64,000 bases of DNA from Gordonia bronchialis DSM 43247 (lineage in GTDB: Bacteria > Actinomycetota > Actinomycetes > Mycobacteriales > Mycobacteriaceae), in the NCBI RefSeq assembly GCF_000024785.1, contig NC_013441.1, forward strand, positions 5,144,603-5,208,602, given 5' to 3'. Position numbers and translations under genes: made by a program. The notes beneath the pieces are model-generated. The model had not been told where the DNA came from and did not search any database. It saw nothing but the letters and a program-made list of their open reading frames with translations. Of this stretch, positions 14,862 through 26,340 are shown piece after piece. Each line of letters begins with the position of its first letter. Position 1 is the first letter of the stretch.

Positions 14862-15922
14862 GTTTCGAGTCCCCTCAACCCGCACATCCCGGGCAGCCAC
14901 CGTTCCCGCCGGGCCCCACGCACCAGTTCACCAAACCCGCGCCCACCGACAACCCGGCCCGGCCGGCCTCGGACAACCCCGCTCGTACGGCGCTCAACGC
15001 CGTCCGTGCGGAGGTCGCCAAAGCCGTTGTCGGACAGGACCCCGCGGTCGCCGGAATCCTCATCGCGCTGTTGTGCCGCGGCCACATCCTGCTCGAAGGC
15101 GTTCCGGGCGTTGCCAAGACGCTGCTGGTACGGTCCGTGGCCACCACACTCGACGTGGACACCAAACGTGTCCAGTTCACCCCGGACCTGATGCCGGGCG
15201 ACATCACCGGCTCCCTCGTCTTCGACAACGCGACTTCGGAGTTCACCTTCCGCGAGGGCCCGGTGTTCACCAACCTGTTGCTCGCCGACGAGATCAACCG
15301 CACCCCACCCAAGACGCAGGCATCGCTGCTCGAGGCGATGGAGGAGCGGCAGGTCTCGGTGGACGGTGTGCCGCGGCCGCTGCCCCGGCCGTTCCTGGTG
15401 GCCGCCACCCAGAACCCGGTGGAGTACGAGGGCACCTACCCGCTGCCGGAAGCCCAGCTCGACAGGTTCCTGCTCAAGGTGACGCTCCCCCTGCCGCCGC
15501 GGGACGACGAGATCACCGTGCTCACCCGGCACGCTGCCGGATTCGACCCACGCGATCTCGGTGCCGCCGGCCTGCGTGCCGTGGCCTCCGGCGCCGACAT
15601 CGAAGCCGGCGCCGACCAGGTCCGACGCGTCAGCATCTCGCCACAGGTGGCGGCGTATATCGTCGACATCGCCCGGGCGACAAGGATTTCCCCCTCGCTG
15701 GCCCTCGGGGTGAGCCCGCGCGGCGCCACCGCTCTGCTGGGTACCAGTCGCGCGTGGGCCTGGATGAACGGACGCGACTTCGTGACGCCCGACGACGTGC
15801 AGGCACTGGCACAATCCACGCTGGCCCACCGCCTTTCGCTGCGACCCGAGGCCGAGCTGGAGGGCGTGTCGGTCGCCGCGGTGTTGGATACGGCGATCCG
15901 CTCGGTTCCCGTGCCCCGCTGA
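14858..15922 (+). CDS. MoxR-family AAA+ ATPase (MoxR2-like)
   Basis: The 354-residue protein has a proline-rich N-terminal 45 residues and then a AAA+ core. GVPGVAKT is Walker A, LLADEINR is Walker B, and EGTYPLPEAQLDRF carries the sensor/arginine-finger region. MoxR ATPases act as chaperones that mature or remodel partner complexes, commonly VWA-domain proteins such as the DUF58 protein encoded next. The start overlaps the previous stop (ATGA) and the stop overlaps the next start (TGATG). Position corresponds to moxR2 (Rv3692) of M. tuberculosis. Confidence 0.92.
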   Translation: MSFESPQPAHPGQPPFPPGPTHQFTKPAPTDNPARPASDNPARTALNAVRAEVAKAVVGQDPAVAGILIALLCRGHILLEGVPGVAKTLLVRSVATTLDVDTKRVQFTPDLMPGDITGSLVFDNATSEFTFREGPVFTNLLLADEINRTPPKTQASLLEAMEERQVSVDGVPRPLPRPFLVAATQNPVEYEGTYPLPEAQLDRFLLKVTLPLPPRDDEITVLTRHAAGFDPRDLGAAGLRAVASGADIEAGADQVRRVSISPQVAAYIVDIARATRISPSLALGVSPRGATALLGTSRAWAWMNGRDFVTPDDVQALAQSTLAHRLSLRPEAELEGVSVAAVLDTAIRSVPVPR

Positions 15923-17214
15923 TGTATCTGACCGGACGTTTTGTCGCACTGCTACTCCTCGGGGCGGTGCCGACCATCATCGTGCCCGAGTATTACATTG
16001 TGGCCCTGTGGATTATCGGCGCCCTGGTCCTGGCCGGTGTCGATTTCCTCGCCGCCGGTTCGACTGGGGCGCTGCGGATCGTCCGACGGCCGACAGACCC
16101 GATCCGGCTCGGCGAATCGACGTCCAGCACACTGATCGTGGAGAACAACAGCGGCCGTCGCTTCCGCGGGCGGCTTCGCGACGCCTGGCAGCCGTCGGCG
16201 GGGGCCACCGGCAACCGGCATGATCTGGACATCCCGGGCGGGGAGCGTGTCGCGGTCAGGACCGGCCTCACCCCCACGCGACGCGGCGACCGCCTTGCGT
16301 TGCGCGTCACCGTCCGTCGTCGCGGACCGTTGGGTCTTGCCGGCCGCCAGCACAGTCTCCCGATGCCGGGATTTGTCCGTGCACTCCCCCCGTTCGGTTC
16401 ACGCCGCCACCTGCCGTCGCGCCTGGCTCGGCTTCGACAGCTAGATGGTCGATCCGCGGTCCGTATCCGTGGTCAGGGCATCGAATTCGATTCGCTGCGT
16501 GACTATGTGGAAGGCGACGATGTTCGCAGCATCGATTGGCGGGCGACAGCTCGACGACGCTCCGTCGTGGTCCGAACGTGGCAGCCCGAGAAGGACCGGC
16601 ACATTGTCATCGTGCTGGACACCTCGCGCACCTCGGCCGGTCGCGTGGGAGATGTCCCCCGCCTCGACGCGGCCATGGACGCCGCCCTGCTGCTCGCGGC
16701 ATTGGCCACACATGCCGGCGATCGCGTCGACCTCATCGCCGGCGACCGGCGGGTGCACACCCGCGTCGTCGGCGTGACCGGATCGAGTCTGCTCAGTTCC
16801 CTGGTGAACGCGATGACCACACTGGAACCAGCTCTGCTGGAGGCGGATTGGCCGCTGCTGGGTGCCGAGGTCACCAAGATCAGCCGTCAGCGCGCGCTGC
16901 TGGTGTTGCTGACACCGCTCGAGCCCGCCGCGGTCGAGGAGTCGCTGCTGGCACCGCTGTCGGTCCTGGCCCAGCGTTATCGCGTGGTGATCGGCTCGGT
17001 GGCCGACCCGGCGCTCGGTGAGATGATGACACACCGCGACGACCTCGAAGAGATCTACGACGCTGCCGCCGCGGCCCGGACCACGTTGTTACGCAACCGG
17101 ACTGCCACCGCACTCGGACGGCTCGGCGTCGACGTGGTGGATGCGCCCCCGGAACGACTGCCGGCCGCGCTCGCTGACCACTACCTGTCTCTCAAGTCGC
17201 GCGGACTCCTCTGA
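15922..17214 (+). CDS. DUF58 (VWA-like) protein (Rv3693-like)
   Basis: Start ATG 15922 overlaps the moxR stop, giving 430 residues; the longer frame upstream lies over moxR. Two close membrane helices (about 5-45) are followed by an extended strand region. The DUF58 signature is EFDSLRDYVEGDDVRSIDWRATARR, then VVVRTWQPEKDRHIVIVLDTSRTS, where the Asp-Thr-Ser is a MIDAS-like metal site. Such proteins are presumed partners of the MoxR ATPase. It ends the operon and is convergent with the SpoIIM-like gene 13 bp away. Confidence 0.88.
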   Translation: MYLTGRFVALLLLGAVPTIIVPEYYIVALWIIGALVLAGVDFLAAGSTGALRIVRRPTDPIRLGESTSSTLIVENNSGRRFRGRLRDAWQPSAGATGNRHDLDIPGGERVAVRTGLTPTRRGDRLALRVTVRRRGPLGLAGRQHSLPMPGFVRALPPFGSRRHLPSRLARLRQLDGRSAVRIRGQGIEFDSLRDYVEGDDVRSIDWRATARRRSVVVRTWQPEKDRHIVIVLDTSRTSAGRVGDVPRLDAAMDAALLLAALATHAGDRVDLIAGDRRVHTRVVGVTGSSLLSSLVNAMTTLEPALLEADWPLLGAEVTKISRQRALLVLLTPLEPAAVEESLLAPLSVLAQRYRVVIGSVADPALGEMMTHRDDLEEIYDAAAAARTTLLRNRTATALGRLGVDVVDAPPERLPAALADHYLSLKSRGLL

Positions 17215-17226
17215 GGAGAGTGCACA

Positions 17227-18222
17227 TCACGCGGCGACGGGTACCTCGTACCCGCGATCTCTTTCGCTGATGTCGCCGGTCTGCCCGGCGTTGTGCGCCC
17301 AGCGGCCGAGGGTGAAAACGTAGGCGAGGAAGCCGATCCACACGGTGATGCCGATACCCACGCGGGCCCAGGTGGGCAACCCCGACGGTGTCACGAATGC
17401 CTCGATCACACCACTGATCAGGAGGAGTACCACGAGTCCGATCGCGACACCGATGGCCGATCGTCCCTCCTCACCGAGCGCGGTCACCCTGGTGCGTGGA
17501 CCGGGCGACACCCACGCCCAGAACAACCGGAGGCCGACGCCGCCGGCGACGAACAAGCAGGTCAACTCGAGCATGCCGTGCGGCAGGATCAGCCCGAAGA
17601 ACAGGTCACCGCGACCGTGCCGAATCATGATCGACGCGACGATGGCGAGGTTGGCCACGTTGTAGACGAGCATCAGGACCACGGGGAACCCGAAGACCCC
17701 CAACGCAATACATAGTGCTGCCAGCCAGAAGTTGTTGGTCCATACCTGGGCGGCGAACGAGGTGGCCGCGTATTCGCTGTAGTAGCCCTCGAAATCGTTG
17801 TTGACGAGCTTGTCCACCTGCGCGGGGGTTGTCAGGTACTGCTCGATCGCCGGGTGCTCGATCAGCCACCAGGTGATCGTCACAGCCAGCGCCATCGACA
17901 CACCCATCACCGTCAGCCACCACCACCGCATACGGTAGAGCGCCGCCGGGAACGTCTGTGCGACAAAGCGGCCCATGTCCGCCCAGGTGCTCGCCTTGCT
18001 ACCTGCCGCACGGGATCGGGCGCGAGCGAGCAACGCCGACAGATAGGCCACCAGCGACGCATCGGGCGCCGATGATCGGATCACCGACAGATGGGTGGCC
18101 ACCCGCTGATAGGCGTCGATGATCTCGTCCGCTTCGTCACCCGAGAGGTTTCGCCTGCGAGACAGATCGTCGAGCCGCTCCCACGTCGCACGATGTGCGT
18201 TGACATAGGCGTCGAGATCCAT
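17227..18222 (-). CDS. SpoIIM/DUF95-family membrane protein (Rv3694c-like)
   Basis: The 331-residue protein has an N-terminal helical cytoplasmic part (about 1-100). At least five membrane helices follow, beginning RMRWWWLTVMGVSMALAVTITWWLI. The family motif region is NNFWLAALCIALGVFGFPVVLMLVYN and LILPHGMLEL. The family is named after Bacillus stage II sporulation protein M, which works in peptidoglycan degradation during engulfment, but this lineage does not sporulate. In M. tuberculosis the gene is divergent from the RDD gene. Here a 13E12-type gene separates them. Confidence 0.8.
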   Translation of the reverse strand: MDLDAYVNAHRATWERLDDLSRRRNLSGDEADEIIDAYQRVATHLSVIRSSAPDASLVAYLSALLARARSRAAGSKASTWADMGRFVAQTFPAALYRMRWWWLTVMGVSMALAVTITWWLIEHPAIEQYLTTPAQVDKLVNNDFEGYYSEYAATSFAAQVWTNNFWLAALCIALGVFGFPVVLMLVYNVANLAIVASIMIRHGRGDLFFGLILPHGMLELTCLFVAGGVGLRLFWAWVSPGPRTRVTALGEEGRSAIGVAIGLVVLLLISGVIEAFVTPSGLPTWARVGIGITVWIGFLAYVFTLGRWAHNAGQTGDISERDRGYEVPVAA

Positions 18223-18413
18223 TCGGACAGCTTAGCGGCAGAGCTGTGTTCGGCCGGGCGCTGTCATTCGGTCGCTGCCACTCGCGCCTGACATGCCCAA
18301 ACGCCGGCTGAGGACCGGTCGAGGAGTGACAAGCGACGGCGGCCGGGCGCAGGAGCACCGTGCGAGGCGCCGCCCTGAGGTGCGAGCTTGCGAGCTTCGC
18401 GGGGAACGAGCAA

Positions 18414-18433
18414 GGAGCGTGTCGAAGTCGACG
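18414..18433 (-). repeat. Left copy of 20-bp inverted flanking repeat of the 13E12-type gene
   Basis: Read on the minus strand this is CGTCGACTTCGACACGCTCC. It matches 19 of 20 bases of a plus-strand copy beyond the gene at 20303-20322. A second shared word, CCCTGAGGTGC (18373-18383), is inverted at 20269-20279. The two words are not in mirror order, so these look like dispersed-repeat pieces, not simple transposon ends. Confidence 0.55.
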
Positions 18434-18528
18434 AGCCACGAAGCCTCTGGCGAGAAGTCCCACGAAATCGACCCGAGATCAGGGGTTGCGCGACCCGAGG
18501 AATCGACTTGTTATCGAAAACACGTTCG

Positions 18529-18544
18529 ACGAACACCAGTTCGA
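18529..18544 (+). promoter_or_regulatory. LexA (SOS) box
   Basis: ACGAACACCAGTTCGA differs from the mycobacterial SOS box TCGAAC-n4-GTTCGA at one position. It lies 18 bp before the 13E12-type start codon. Several M. tuberculosis 13E12 genes are known to be LexA-controlled, so the pairing is biologically plausible. Confidence 0.65.
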
Positions 18545-18562
18545 CACCAGGGGGGTGACCAG

Positions 18563-20224
18563 ATGAGCGACCAGACCCAACCACAGTCACCGGCCGCTGA
18601 GCTGGTCGCACAGCTGCATGCCCTGACCGACCGACTTCAGGCCGTCGACCTCGCCGTCTGCTCCGACGAGGAACTGGTCGAGGTCGCCGCCGCCCAGGAA
18701 CGTGCGATCACCCGCCTGACCTTTGCCGGGGATCGTCAGTTGGTGGAGATCACCGAGCGTGATCTGCCCCGCCAGATGGGGTTTCGGTCGGTGCCCAATT
18801 TCTTCAACCAGCGTCTGCGGATCTCGAATCCGCAGCGCCGCCGCACCCAGTTGGCCGCGACGGCCTCGATGCGGCAACTCACGGGTGATAGCTGTGAGCC
18901 GAAGTTCCCGGTGCTGGCCGAGGCGTTCGCCGCTGGGGCGGTCGGGACCGGGCACATCACCACGGTGTTGAGTGTGCTGGACCAGATTCCCGCGGCTGTG
19001 CCCTACGACAAGCGTGTTGCCGCCGAACGGCAGATGGTCGACATCGCCACCGAGTTCACGCCCGACGAGATCGGCACCGCCGGTCAGCGTTTGTTGGGGC
19101 ATCTCGACCCCGATGGCACCCTGACCGATGAGACCGATCGGGCGCGGCGGCGCGGGATCTGGATCGGTAAGACCCGCGCGGATGGCACCGCGCACCTGTC
19201 GGGGACGGTGACTCCGGAATTGGCGGCGCGGCTGTCGATGATGATGGCCGTGTTCGGTCAACCCGGGTTGAACAATCCCGACGACCCCGACGCGCCGGCC
19301 GGTGCGCATGAACACGCTGATGCCGACCAGCTTGCCGAGGCGGTGCAACGCGACCTGCGCACCCCCACCCAACGCAACCACGACGCCCTCAATGCGGCAC
19401 TGGAAGCCATGTTTGCCGACGGGACGTTGGGCACCTCGCATCGTGGTCTGCCGGTGCAGCTGATCATCAAAGCCGACCTGTCGGACCTGATCGCCGAGGC
19501 CGGGTTCGGGGTGAGCGCCACCAACACGCTGCTGCCCATGGCTGATGTCATCCGATTGGCGGCGCAGGTGCAGCCGTGGTTGGCCGTGTTCGAGGACTCG
19601 ACGCCGGTCCCGTTGTTTTTCGGGAAAGGCAAACGGTTTGCCACCCAAGCCCAGCGCATGGTGAACTTCGCGCGCCCCGACGGGCATGTGTGCTCGGCCC
19701 ACGGTTGTGATCAGGCGGCGGCATATCTGGAAATGCATCACGCCCAACTGGATTGGGCCGATGGCGGACTCACCGATATCGTGGACATGACCGGGGCGTG
19801 TCCGAAACACAATCGGATGGTGGGCCCCAATCCCGGGCAGTACACCACCCGCATGATCGGTGATGGGCCCGACCGCGGCCGGTGTGGGTGGCGCCTGAAC
19901 ACTCACCCCGGGGCACCCCCGAATCCGGAACGGGTCAATCGCGGGCCCGACATCGCCGCCGGCTACCGCCGCCACCTGGAACAGGTGCGGGCCGAGATCT
20001 ACGGCCCACCTGGCGATGACCCACGCCCCGGCACTGATGACACCACCGGCAGCATCGTCGGGCCGTCGGCCCTGCCTGCCGATCGGGCTGCGATCGACGA
20101 GCAAGTTCGCGAACTGGCCCGCCTCCAACTCCGCCAGACCATCAACCCCGATTCCGGTGTGGAGAACCGGCTCGCCGCACTCCTCGAAACCCACCTCGGA
20201 CTCACCAACCAGCTGCGCTCGTGA
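18563..20224 (+). CDS. 13E12-repeat family protein: DUF222 with C-terminal HNH endonuclease domain
   Basis: I start at ATG 18563 behind a G-rich ribosome-binding site, giving 553 residues. The N-terminal DUF222 region (about 10-330) is helical, including ARRRGIWIGKTRADGTAHLSGTVTPELAARL. The HNH-like part (about 370-460) contains RMVNFARPDGHVCSAHGCDQAAAYLEMHHAQLDWADGG, with the metal-binding CxxxxC and the catalytic His pair, then TGACPKHNRMV. The family is abundant and dispersed in mycobacteria and Gordonia, and its DNA-damage role is unproved. It interrupts a gene pair adjacent in M. tuberculosis and carries its own LexA-type box, both consistent with a mobile-like origin. Confidence 0.85.
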   Translation: MSDQTQPQSPAAELVAQLHALTDRLQAVDLAVCSDEELVEVAAAQERAITRLTFAGDRQLVEITERDLPRQMGFRSVPNFFNQRLRISNPQRRRTQLAATASMRQLTGDSCEPKFPVLAEAFAAGAVGTGHITTVLSVLDQIPAAVPYDKRVAAERQMVDIATEFTPDEIGTAGQRLLGHLDPDGTLTDETDRARRRGIWIGKTRADGTAHLSGTVTPELAARLSMMMAVFGQPGLNNPDDPDAPAGAHEHADADQLAEAVQRDLRTPTQRNHDALNAALEAMFADGTLGTSHRGLPVQLIIKADLSDLIAEAGFGVSATNTLLPMADVIRLAAQVQPWLAVFEDSTPVPLFFGKGKRFATQAQRMVNFARPDGHVCSAHGCDQAAAYLEMHHAQLDWADGGLTDIVDMTGACPKHNRMVGPNPGQYTTRMIGDGPDRGRCGWRLNTHPGAPPNPERVNRGPDIAAGYRRHLEQVRAEIYGPPGDDPRPGTDDTTGSIVGPSALPADRAAIDEQVRELARLQLRQTINPDSGVENRLAALLETHLGLTNQLRS

Positions 20225-20302
20225 TTACAGTCTCGCCAGAACCTTCGAGGCGCTCGGCTGCGCCTCGCGCACCTCAGGGAGCGGGGTGGGCCGGTGGCGA
20301 TA

Positions 20303-20322
20303 CGTCGACTTCGAGACGCTCC
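20303..20322 (+). repeat. Right copy of 20-bp inverted flanking repeat of the 13E12-type gene
   Basis: CGTCGACTTCGAGACGCTCC matches the inverted left copy at 19 of 20 positions. It lies about 80 bp after the 13E12-type stop, in a 177-bp gap before the RDD gene that otherwise holds nothing I can name. Confidence 0.55.
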
Positions 20323-20401
20323 CCACCGATCAGTCAACCAATCGACACCGTCGGAGCACGGGCCGTATGGGACACGACGCGGGCCACTAGGGTTGATCGC
20401 T

Positions 20402-21259
20402 ATGTACGGTCCCGTCCTTCCGCCCCAATTGGGGCCGGCCCCCGGATCGCTGGCCTGGGGGCGACGTAGCGCGACGGTCGGCGTCGGTCGTGACGATCTC
20501 GTGTCGGGTGAAGCGGTGGCCCTCGATCTCCCGCCCGCGAATCTGGGTCTCCGCATCCTGTCCGGGCTCATCGATGTGGTGCTGAGCCTCGGGATTCTCT
20601 GGGGTCTCGGCTGGCTACTGGACAAGGTGTTCTTTGACGTCGATGCGGCGTTGACCGCAGCCCTCGGGGTGCTGTGCCTGGTGACGGCCGTGGTCGTCGT
20701 CCCGACCACCGTGGAGACGGCGAGCAAGGGCAAGAGTCTCGGTCATCTCATCGTGGGTCTACGCACGGTTCGTGACGATGCCGGCCCCATCGGATTCCGG
20801 CATGCGCTGTCACGCGCGCTGCTGGGGGTCGTCGAGATCTACTCGTGCTTCGGGTTCCCGGCGCTCTTCACCGCTGCCACCTCACAGAAGAGCAAACGCC
20901 TCGGCGACATGCTCGCGGGCACCTACGTCATCCGCGATCGCCGGCGGCTCGAAGTTCCCGCACCAGTCGACATGCCGCCGCAGCTCGCGGCGTGGGCCGG
21001 GGCTGCCGACATCGCCACGCTTCCCGATCCGCTCGCCATCATGATCCGCCGATTCCTCGGCCGACGCGAAGCGATGCGACCCGAACCGCGCGAACGCCTT
21101 GCGCGCCAACTCATCTTCGACGTCGCACCGTTCGTCGCACCTGCTCCGCCACCCGCCCCCGACGAGGCGGTGCTGTGTGCGGTGATGGCCGAGCGCCGTC
21201 GACGCGACAGCGAGCGGCTGGTGCGAGAGGAGCGCCTGCGCGAGCGGCTGTTGCGGTGA
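20402..21259 (+). CDS. RDD-family membrane protein (Rv3695-like)
   Basis: I start at ATG 20402, giving 285 residues. The RDD domain spans about residues 40-180, with NLGLRILSGLIDVVLSLGI (the Arg-Asp pattern) and SKGKSLGHLIVGLRTVRDDAGPIGFRHALSRALLG. There are about three to four membrane helices. KRLGDMLAGTYVIRDR closes the domain. The C-terminal 100 residues are charged and cytoplasmic. RDD proteins are often transport-related, with little function known. It is the right-hand member of the conserved block that starts with the Rv3689-like gene. Confidence 0.82.
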   Translation: MYGPVLPPQLGPAPGSLAWGRRSATVGVGRDDLVSGEAVALDLPPANLGLRILSGLIDVVLSLGILWGLGWLLDKVFFDVDAALTAALGVLCLVTAVVVVPTTVETASKGKSLGHLIVGLRTVRDDAGPIGFRHALSRALLGVVEIYSCFGFPALFTAATSQKSKRLGDMLAGTYVIRDRRRLEVPAPVDMPPQLAAWAGAADIATLPDPLAIMIRRFLGRREAMRPEPRERLARQLIFDVAPFVAPAPPPAPDEAVLCAVMAERRRRDSERLVREERLRERLLR

Positions 21260-21265
21260 GCTGCC

Positions 21266-22459
21266 CTACTTGAGGTCGGCGCTCGACTTCCCGAGGACGC
21301 GGCGCGCGATGATCAGTTGCTGGATCTGCTGGGTTCCCTCGAAGATGTCGAGGATCTTGGCGTCACGGGCCCACTTCTCCAGCAGCGATGTCTCCGAGAA
21401 GCCTGCTGTGCCACCGACTTCCACTGCCTTGTTGGTGAGCTCGGTGACCATGCGTCCGGCTTTGGCCTTCGACATCGACGCCTCGGCTGAGTTCGGTTGC
21501 TTGTTGTCGGCCATCCACGCCGCACGCAGGGTGTGCAACCACGAAGCTTCCCAATCCGACTCGATGCGGATGAACTCGCATACCGAGGCATGCTGTGCCG
21601 CGGCCGGCTTGTCGTAGTCGATGGTGTGACCGGCGTCCTCGAGGATCCGACGCAGCTCCTCGAGCGAGGCCCGTCCGAGTCCGACGGCCATCGCGGCCAC
21701 GACGGGACGCGTGTTGTCGAAGGTCTGCATGACACCGCCGAAAGCCTTCTTGGTGTCGATCTCCGGCGAGCCGAGGAGGTTCTCTTTGGGAACGCGCGCA
21801 TTCTCGAAGCGCACTACCGCGGTGTCCGACGCCTTGATGCCGAGTTTGTGCTCGAGCCGCGCCACGGTCACGCCCTCGGTGTCCATCGGTACGACGAAGC
21901 TCTTGATCGCCGCGCGGCCCAGGCTCTTGTCGAGAGTCGCCCACACCACGACGTGATCGGCGCGTGAGCCTGCGGTGACGAAGATCTTCTCGCCGTTGAT
22001 CAGGTAGTCGTCACCGTCGGCGGTCGCGGTGGTCGAGACTGCCGCGGAATCCGACCCGAAACTGGGTTCGGTGATCGCCATCGCCGCCCACACATCACCG
22101 AACCGCTCGAGTTGTTCGTCGTTGGCGACGGCCGCAATCGCCGCGTTCCCCAGTCCCTGGCCGGGGATGGTCAAGAAGAGCCCGACGTCACCCCAGCTCA
22201 TCTCGCGTGCGGCGATCAGCGACCGCAGGTTGGCGCCGTTGACCGACGGGGCGTCGTCTGCGGCCTTCTTGCCGTCCGCGGACTTCTCGGCACCACGATT
22301 CTGTTTGGCCAGTTTCCCCAGTTCATCGAGCTCGACGGGATACTCATGCTCGGCCTTGTCGTACTTGCGGGTGATGGGCCGGAAGATGTGTTCGGCCGCG
22401 AGGTGGGTGCGCTCGACCGTCGAATCGAACTTCTTCGGGAGCTCCAGGTTGATCGCCAT
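21266..22459 (-). CDS. Acyl-CoA dehydrogenase (FadE-type)
   Basis: The 397-residue flavoprotein fits the family length. MAITEPSFGSDSAAVSTTA and DDYLINGEKIFVTAGSRAD are the FAD and substrate-binding core signatures. ARDAKILDIFEGTQQIQQLIIAR near the C terminus contains the catalytic Glu (about residue 373) in the usual position. It should form the trans-2,3 double bond in an acyl-CoA and pass electrons to ETF. Chain length or steroid specificity cannot be read. It is transcribed alone, six bases beyond the convergent RDD gene end, with no KstR-type box noticed nearby. Confidence 0.92.
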   Translation of the reverse strand: MAINLELPKKFDSTVERTHLAAEHIFRPITRKYDKAEHEYPVELDELGKLAKQNRGAEKSADGKKAADDAPSVNGANLRSLIAAREMSWGDVGLFLTIPGQGLGNAAIAAVANDEQLERFGDVWAAMAITEPSFGSDSAAVSTTATADGDDYLINGEKIFVTAGSRADHVVVWATLDKSLGRAAIKSFVVPMDTEGVTVARLEHKLGIKASDTAVVRFENARVPKENLLGSPEIDTKKAFGGVMQTFDNTRPVVAAMAVGLGRASLEELRRILEDAGHTIDYDKPAAAQHASVCEFIRIESDWEASWLHTLRAAWMADNKQPNSAEASMSKAKAGRMVTELTNKAVEVGGTAGFSETSLLEKWARDAKILDIFEGTQQIQQLIIARRVLGKSSADLK

Positions 22460-22528
22460 GGGCCTACCTTACTCCGCGGTAAGTTCGTTGCCAAGCGTGC
22501 CCCGTCGCCAGTGGTCTGTCTCGGAAAA

Positions 22529-22960
22529 CTAGTCCTCCAACACTGCCTCCAGGCGTCCACCCAGGTCGGCCCGGAGGTCGGCGTCGCCACCCTGGCCCGG
22601 ACGCCAGGGGAGAGTCAGCCGATCTTTGGTCTTGTCCCGGTACCGCGGAATGACGTGCAGGTGGAAGTGGAACTCGGTCTGCCACGCGTCGGCGCCACAG
22701 CAGTTGAGCAGGTTCACACCGTCGGCGCCGAGTTCTGTGGCCACCGCGCGGGCGACGCGTTGCGCTTCCAGCGTGACCGCGGTGAGGTCGTCGGCCGGGA
22801 TCTCCAGGAGGTCCTTGCTGTGCCGACGCGGAATCACCAGCAGGTGGCCGTCGGAGGCGGGATTGATGTCCATGAACGCGTATGTCGTCTCTGTCTGCGC
22901 GACCACCGTGGCCGGGATCTCGCCGGCCACGATGCCGCAGAACACACAGTTTTCAGCCAT
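22529..22960 (-). CDS. HIT-family nucleotide-binding protein
   Basis: The 143-residue protein begins with CVFCGIVAGEIPA and contains the histidine triad as FHFHLHVIPR. This is typical of HinT-like purine nucleoside phosphoramidase or dinucleotide hydrolases. An internal SDGHLLVIPRRH matches the nucleotide-binding strand. It stands alone between the acyl-CoA dehydrogenase and a divergent TfoX-like gene. The natural substrate is not inferable. Confidence 0.92.
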   Translation of the reverse strand: MAENCVFCGIVAGEIPATVVAQTETTYAFMDINPASDGHLLVIPRRHSKDLLEIPADDLTAVTLEAQRVARAVATELGADGVNLLNCCGADAWQTEFHFHLHVIPRYRDKTKDRLTLPWRPGQGGDADLRADLGGRLEAVLED

Positions 22961-23039
22961 GGTTTCTGAGAGTAACGACCCGCCAACGATTCACCGTCAA
23001 CCGGCGCCACGCGGGGCAGGAGTCAGTAGGCTCTGACCC

Positions 23040-23378
23040 GTGCCCTACGACGAGGACCTCGCCTACCGGATCCGCGCCCTACTGGCGACGGAGGGCGGAG
23101 TCGACGAGAAGACGATGTTCGGCGGGCTCGCCTTCCTCATCAACGGCAACATGGCAGTCGCCGCGAGCGGACGCGGCGGCCTGATGGTGCGCGTGAAACC
23201 CGAAGACACCGAGGGCCTGCTCGAATATCCGCACACCGAGCCGATGATCATGTCGGGACGTGAGACGCGGGGCTGGTTACGGGTCTCCGACGAAGGCATC
23301 GCCGGCGAACGTGCCCTGAGCCGTTGGGTTTCCATCGGCGCGGACTACGCACGCAACCTTCCGCCCAAGACCAAGTAG
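23040..23378 (+). CDS. TfoX N-terminal domain protein
   Basis: A GTG start at 23040 gives 112 residues. KTMFGGLAFLINGNMAVAASGRGGLMVRVKPED is the TfoX-N core, which in most bacteria outside the gamma-proteobacteria occurs alone without the competence-linked C-terminal domain. Its role is unknown; a competence function should not be assumed. It converges with leuS 40 bp away. Confidence 0.85.
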   Translation: MPYDEDLAYRIRALLATEGGVDEKTMFGGLAFLINGNMAVAASGRGGLMVRVKPEDTEGLLEYPHTEPMIMSGRETRGWLRVSDEGIAGERALSRWVSIGADYARNLPPKTK

Positions 23379-23418
23379 CGGTCTCGGCCCGCCGCCGCAG
23401 CAGGTCGGCATGCCCCGG

Positions 23419-26289
<2,871 letters not shown>

Positions 26290-26340
26290 CCGACCAGCGT
26301 AAATCGTACGCACCGCGCGGCAGAAATCCGGTGCGATTCG

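Larger units (their letters stand above)
18223..18562. other. Intergenic region upstream of the 13E12-type gene
   Basis: I see no gene in this 340-bp stretch, although a frame remains open through it. It contains direct runs such as GCGAGCTTGCGAGCTTCGCG and a 20-bp motif that recurs, inverted, after the 13E12-type gene. A LexA-type box lies close to the start codon. It is probably the left flank of the inserted element. Confidence 0.5.

Noticed and set aside
15073..15921. Upstream extension of the DUF58 frame across moxR
   Set aside because: That stretch is out-of-frame moxR sequence; the DUF58 gene starts at the TGATG overlap at 15922.
18587..20194. 535-residue frame antisense to the 13E12-type gene
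   Set aside because: The plus-strand protein has DUF222 and HNH motifs. The antisense frame is a composition shadow.
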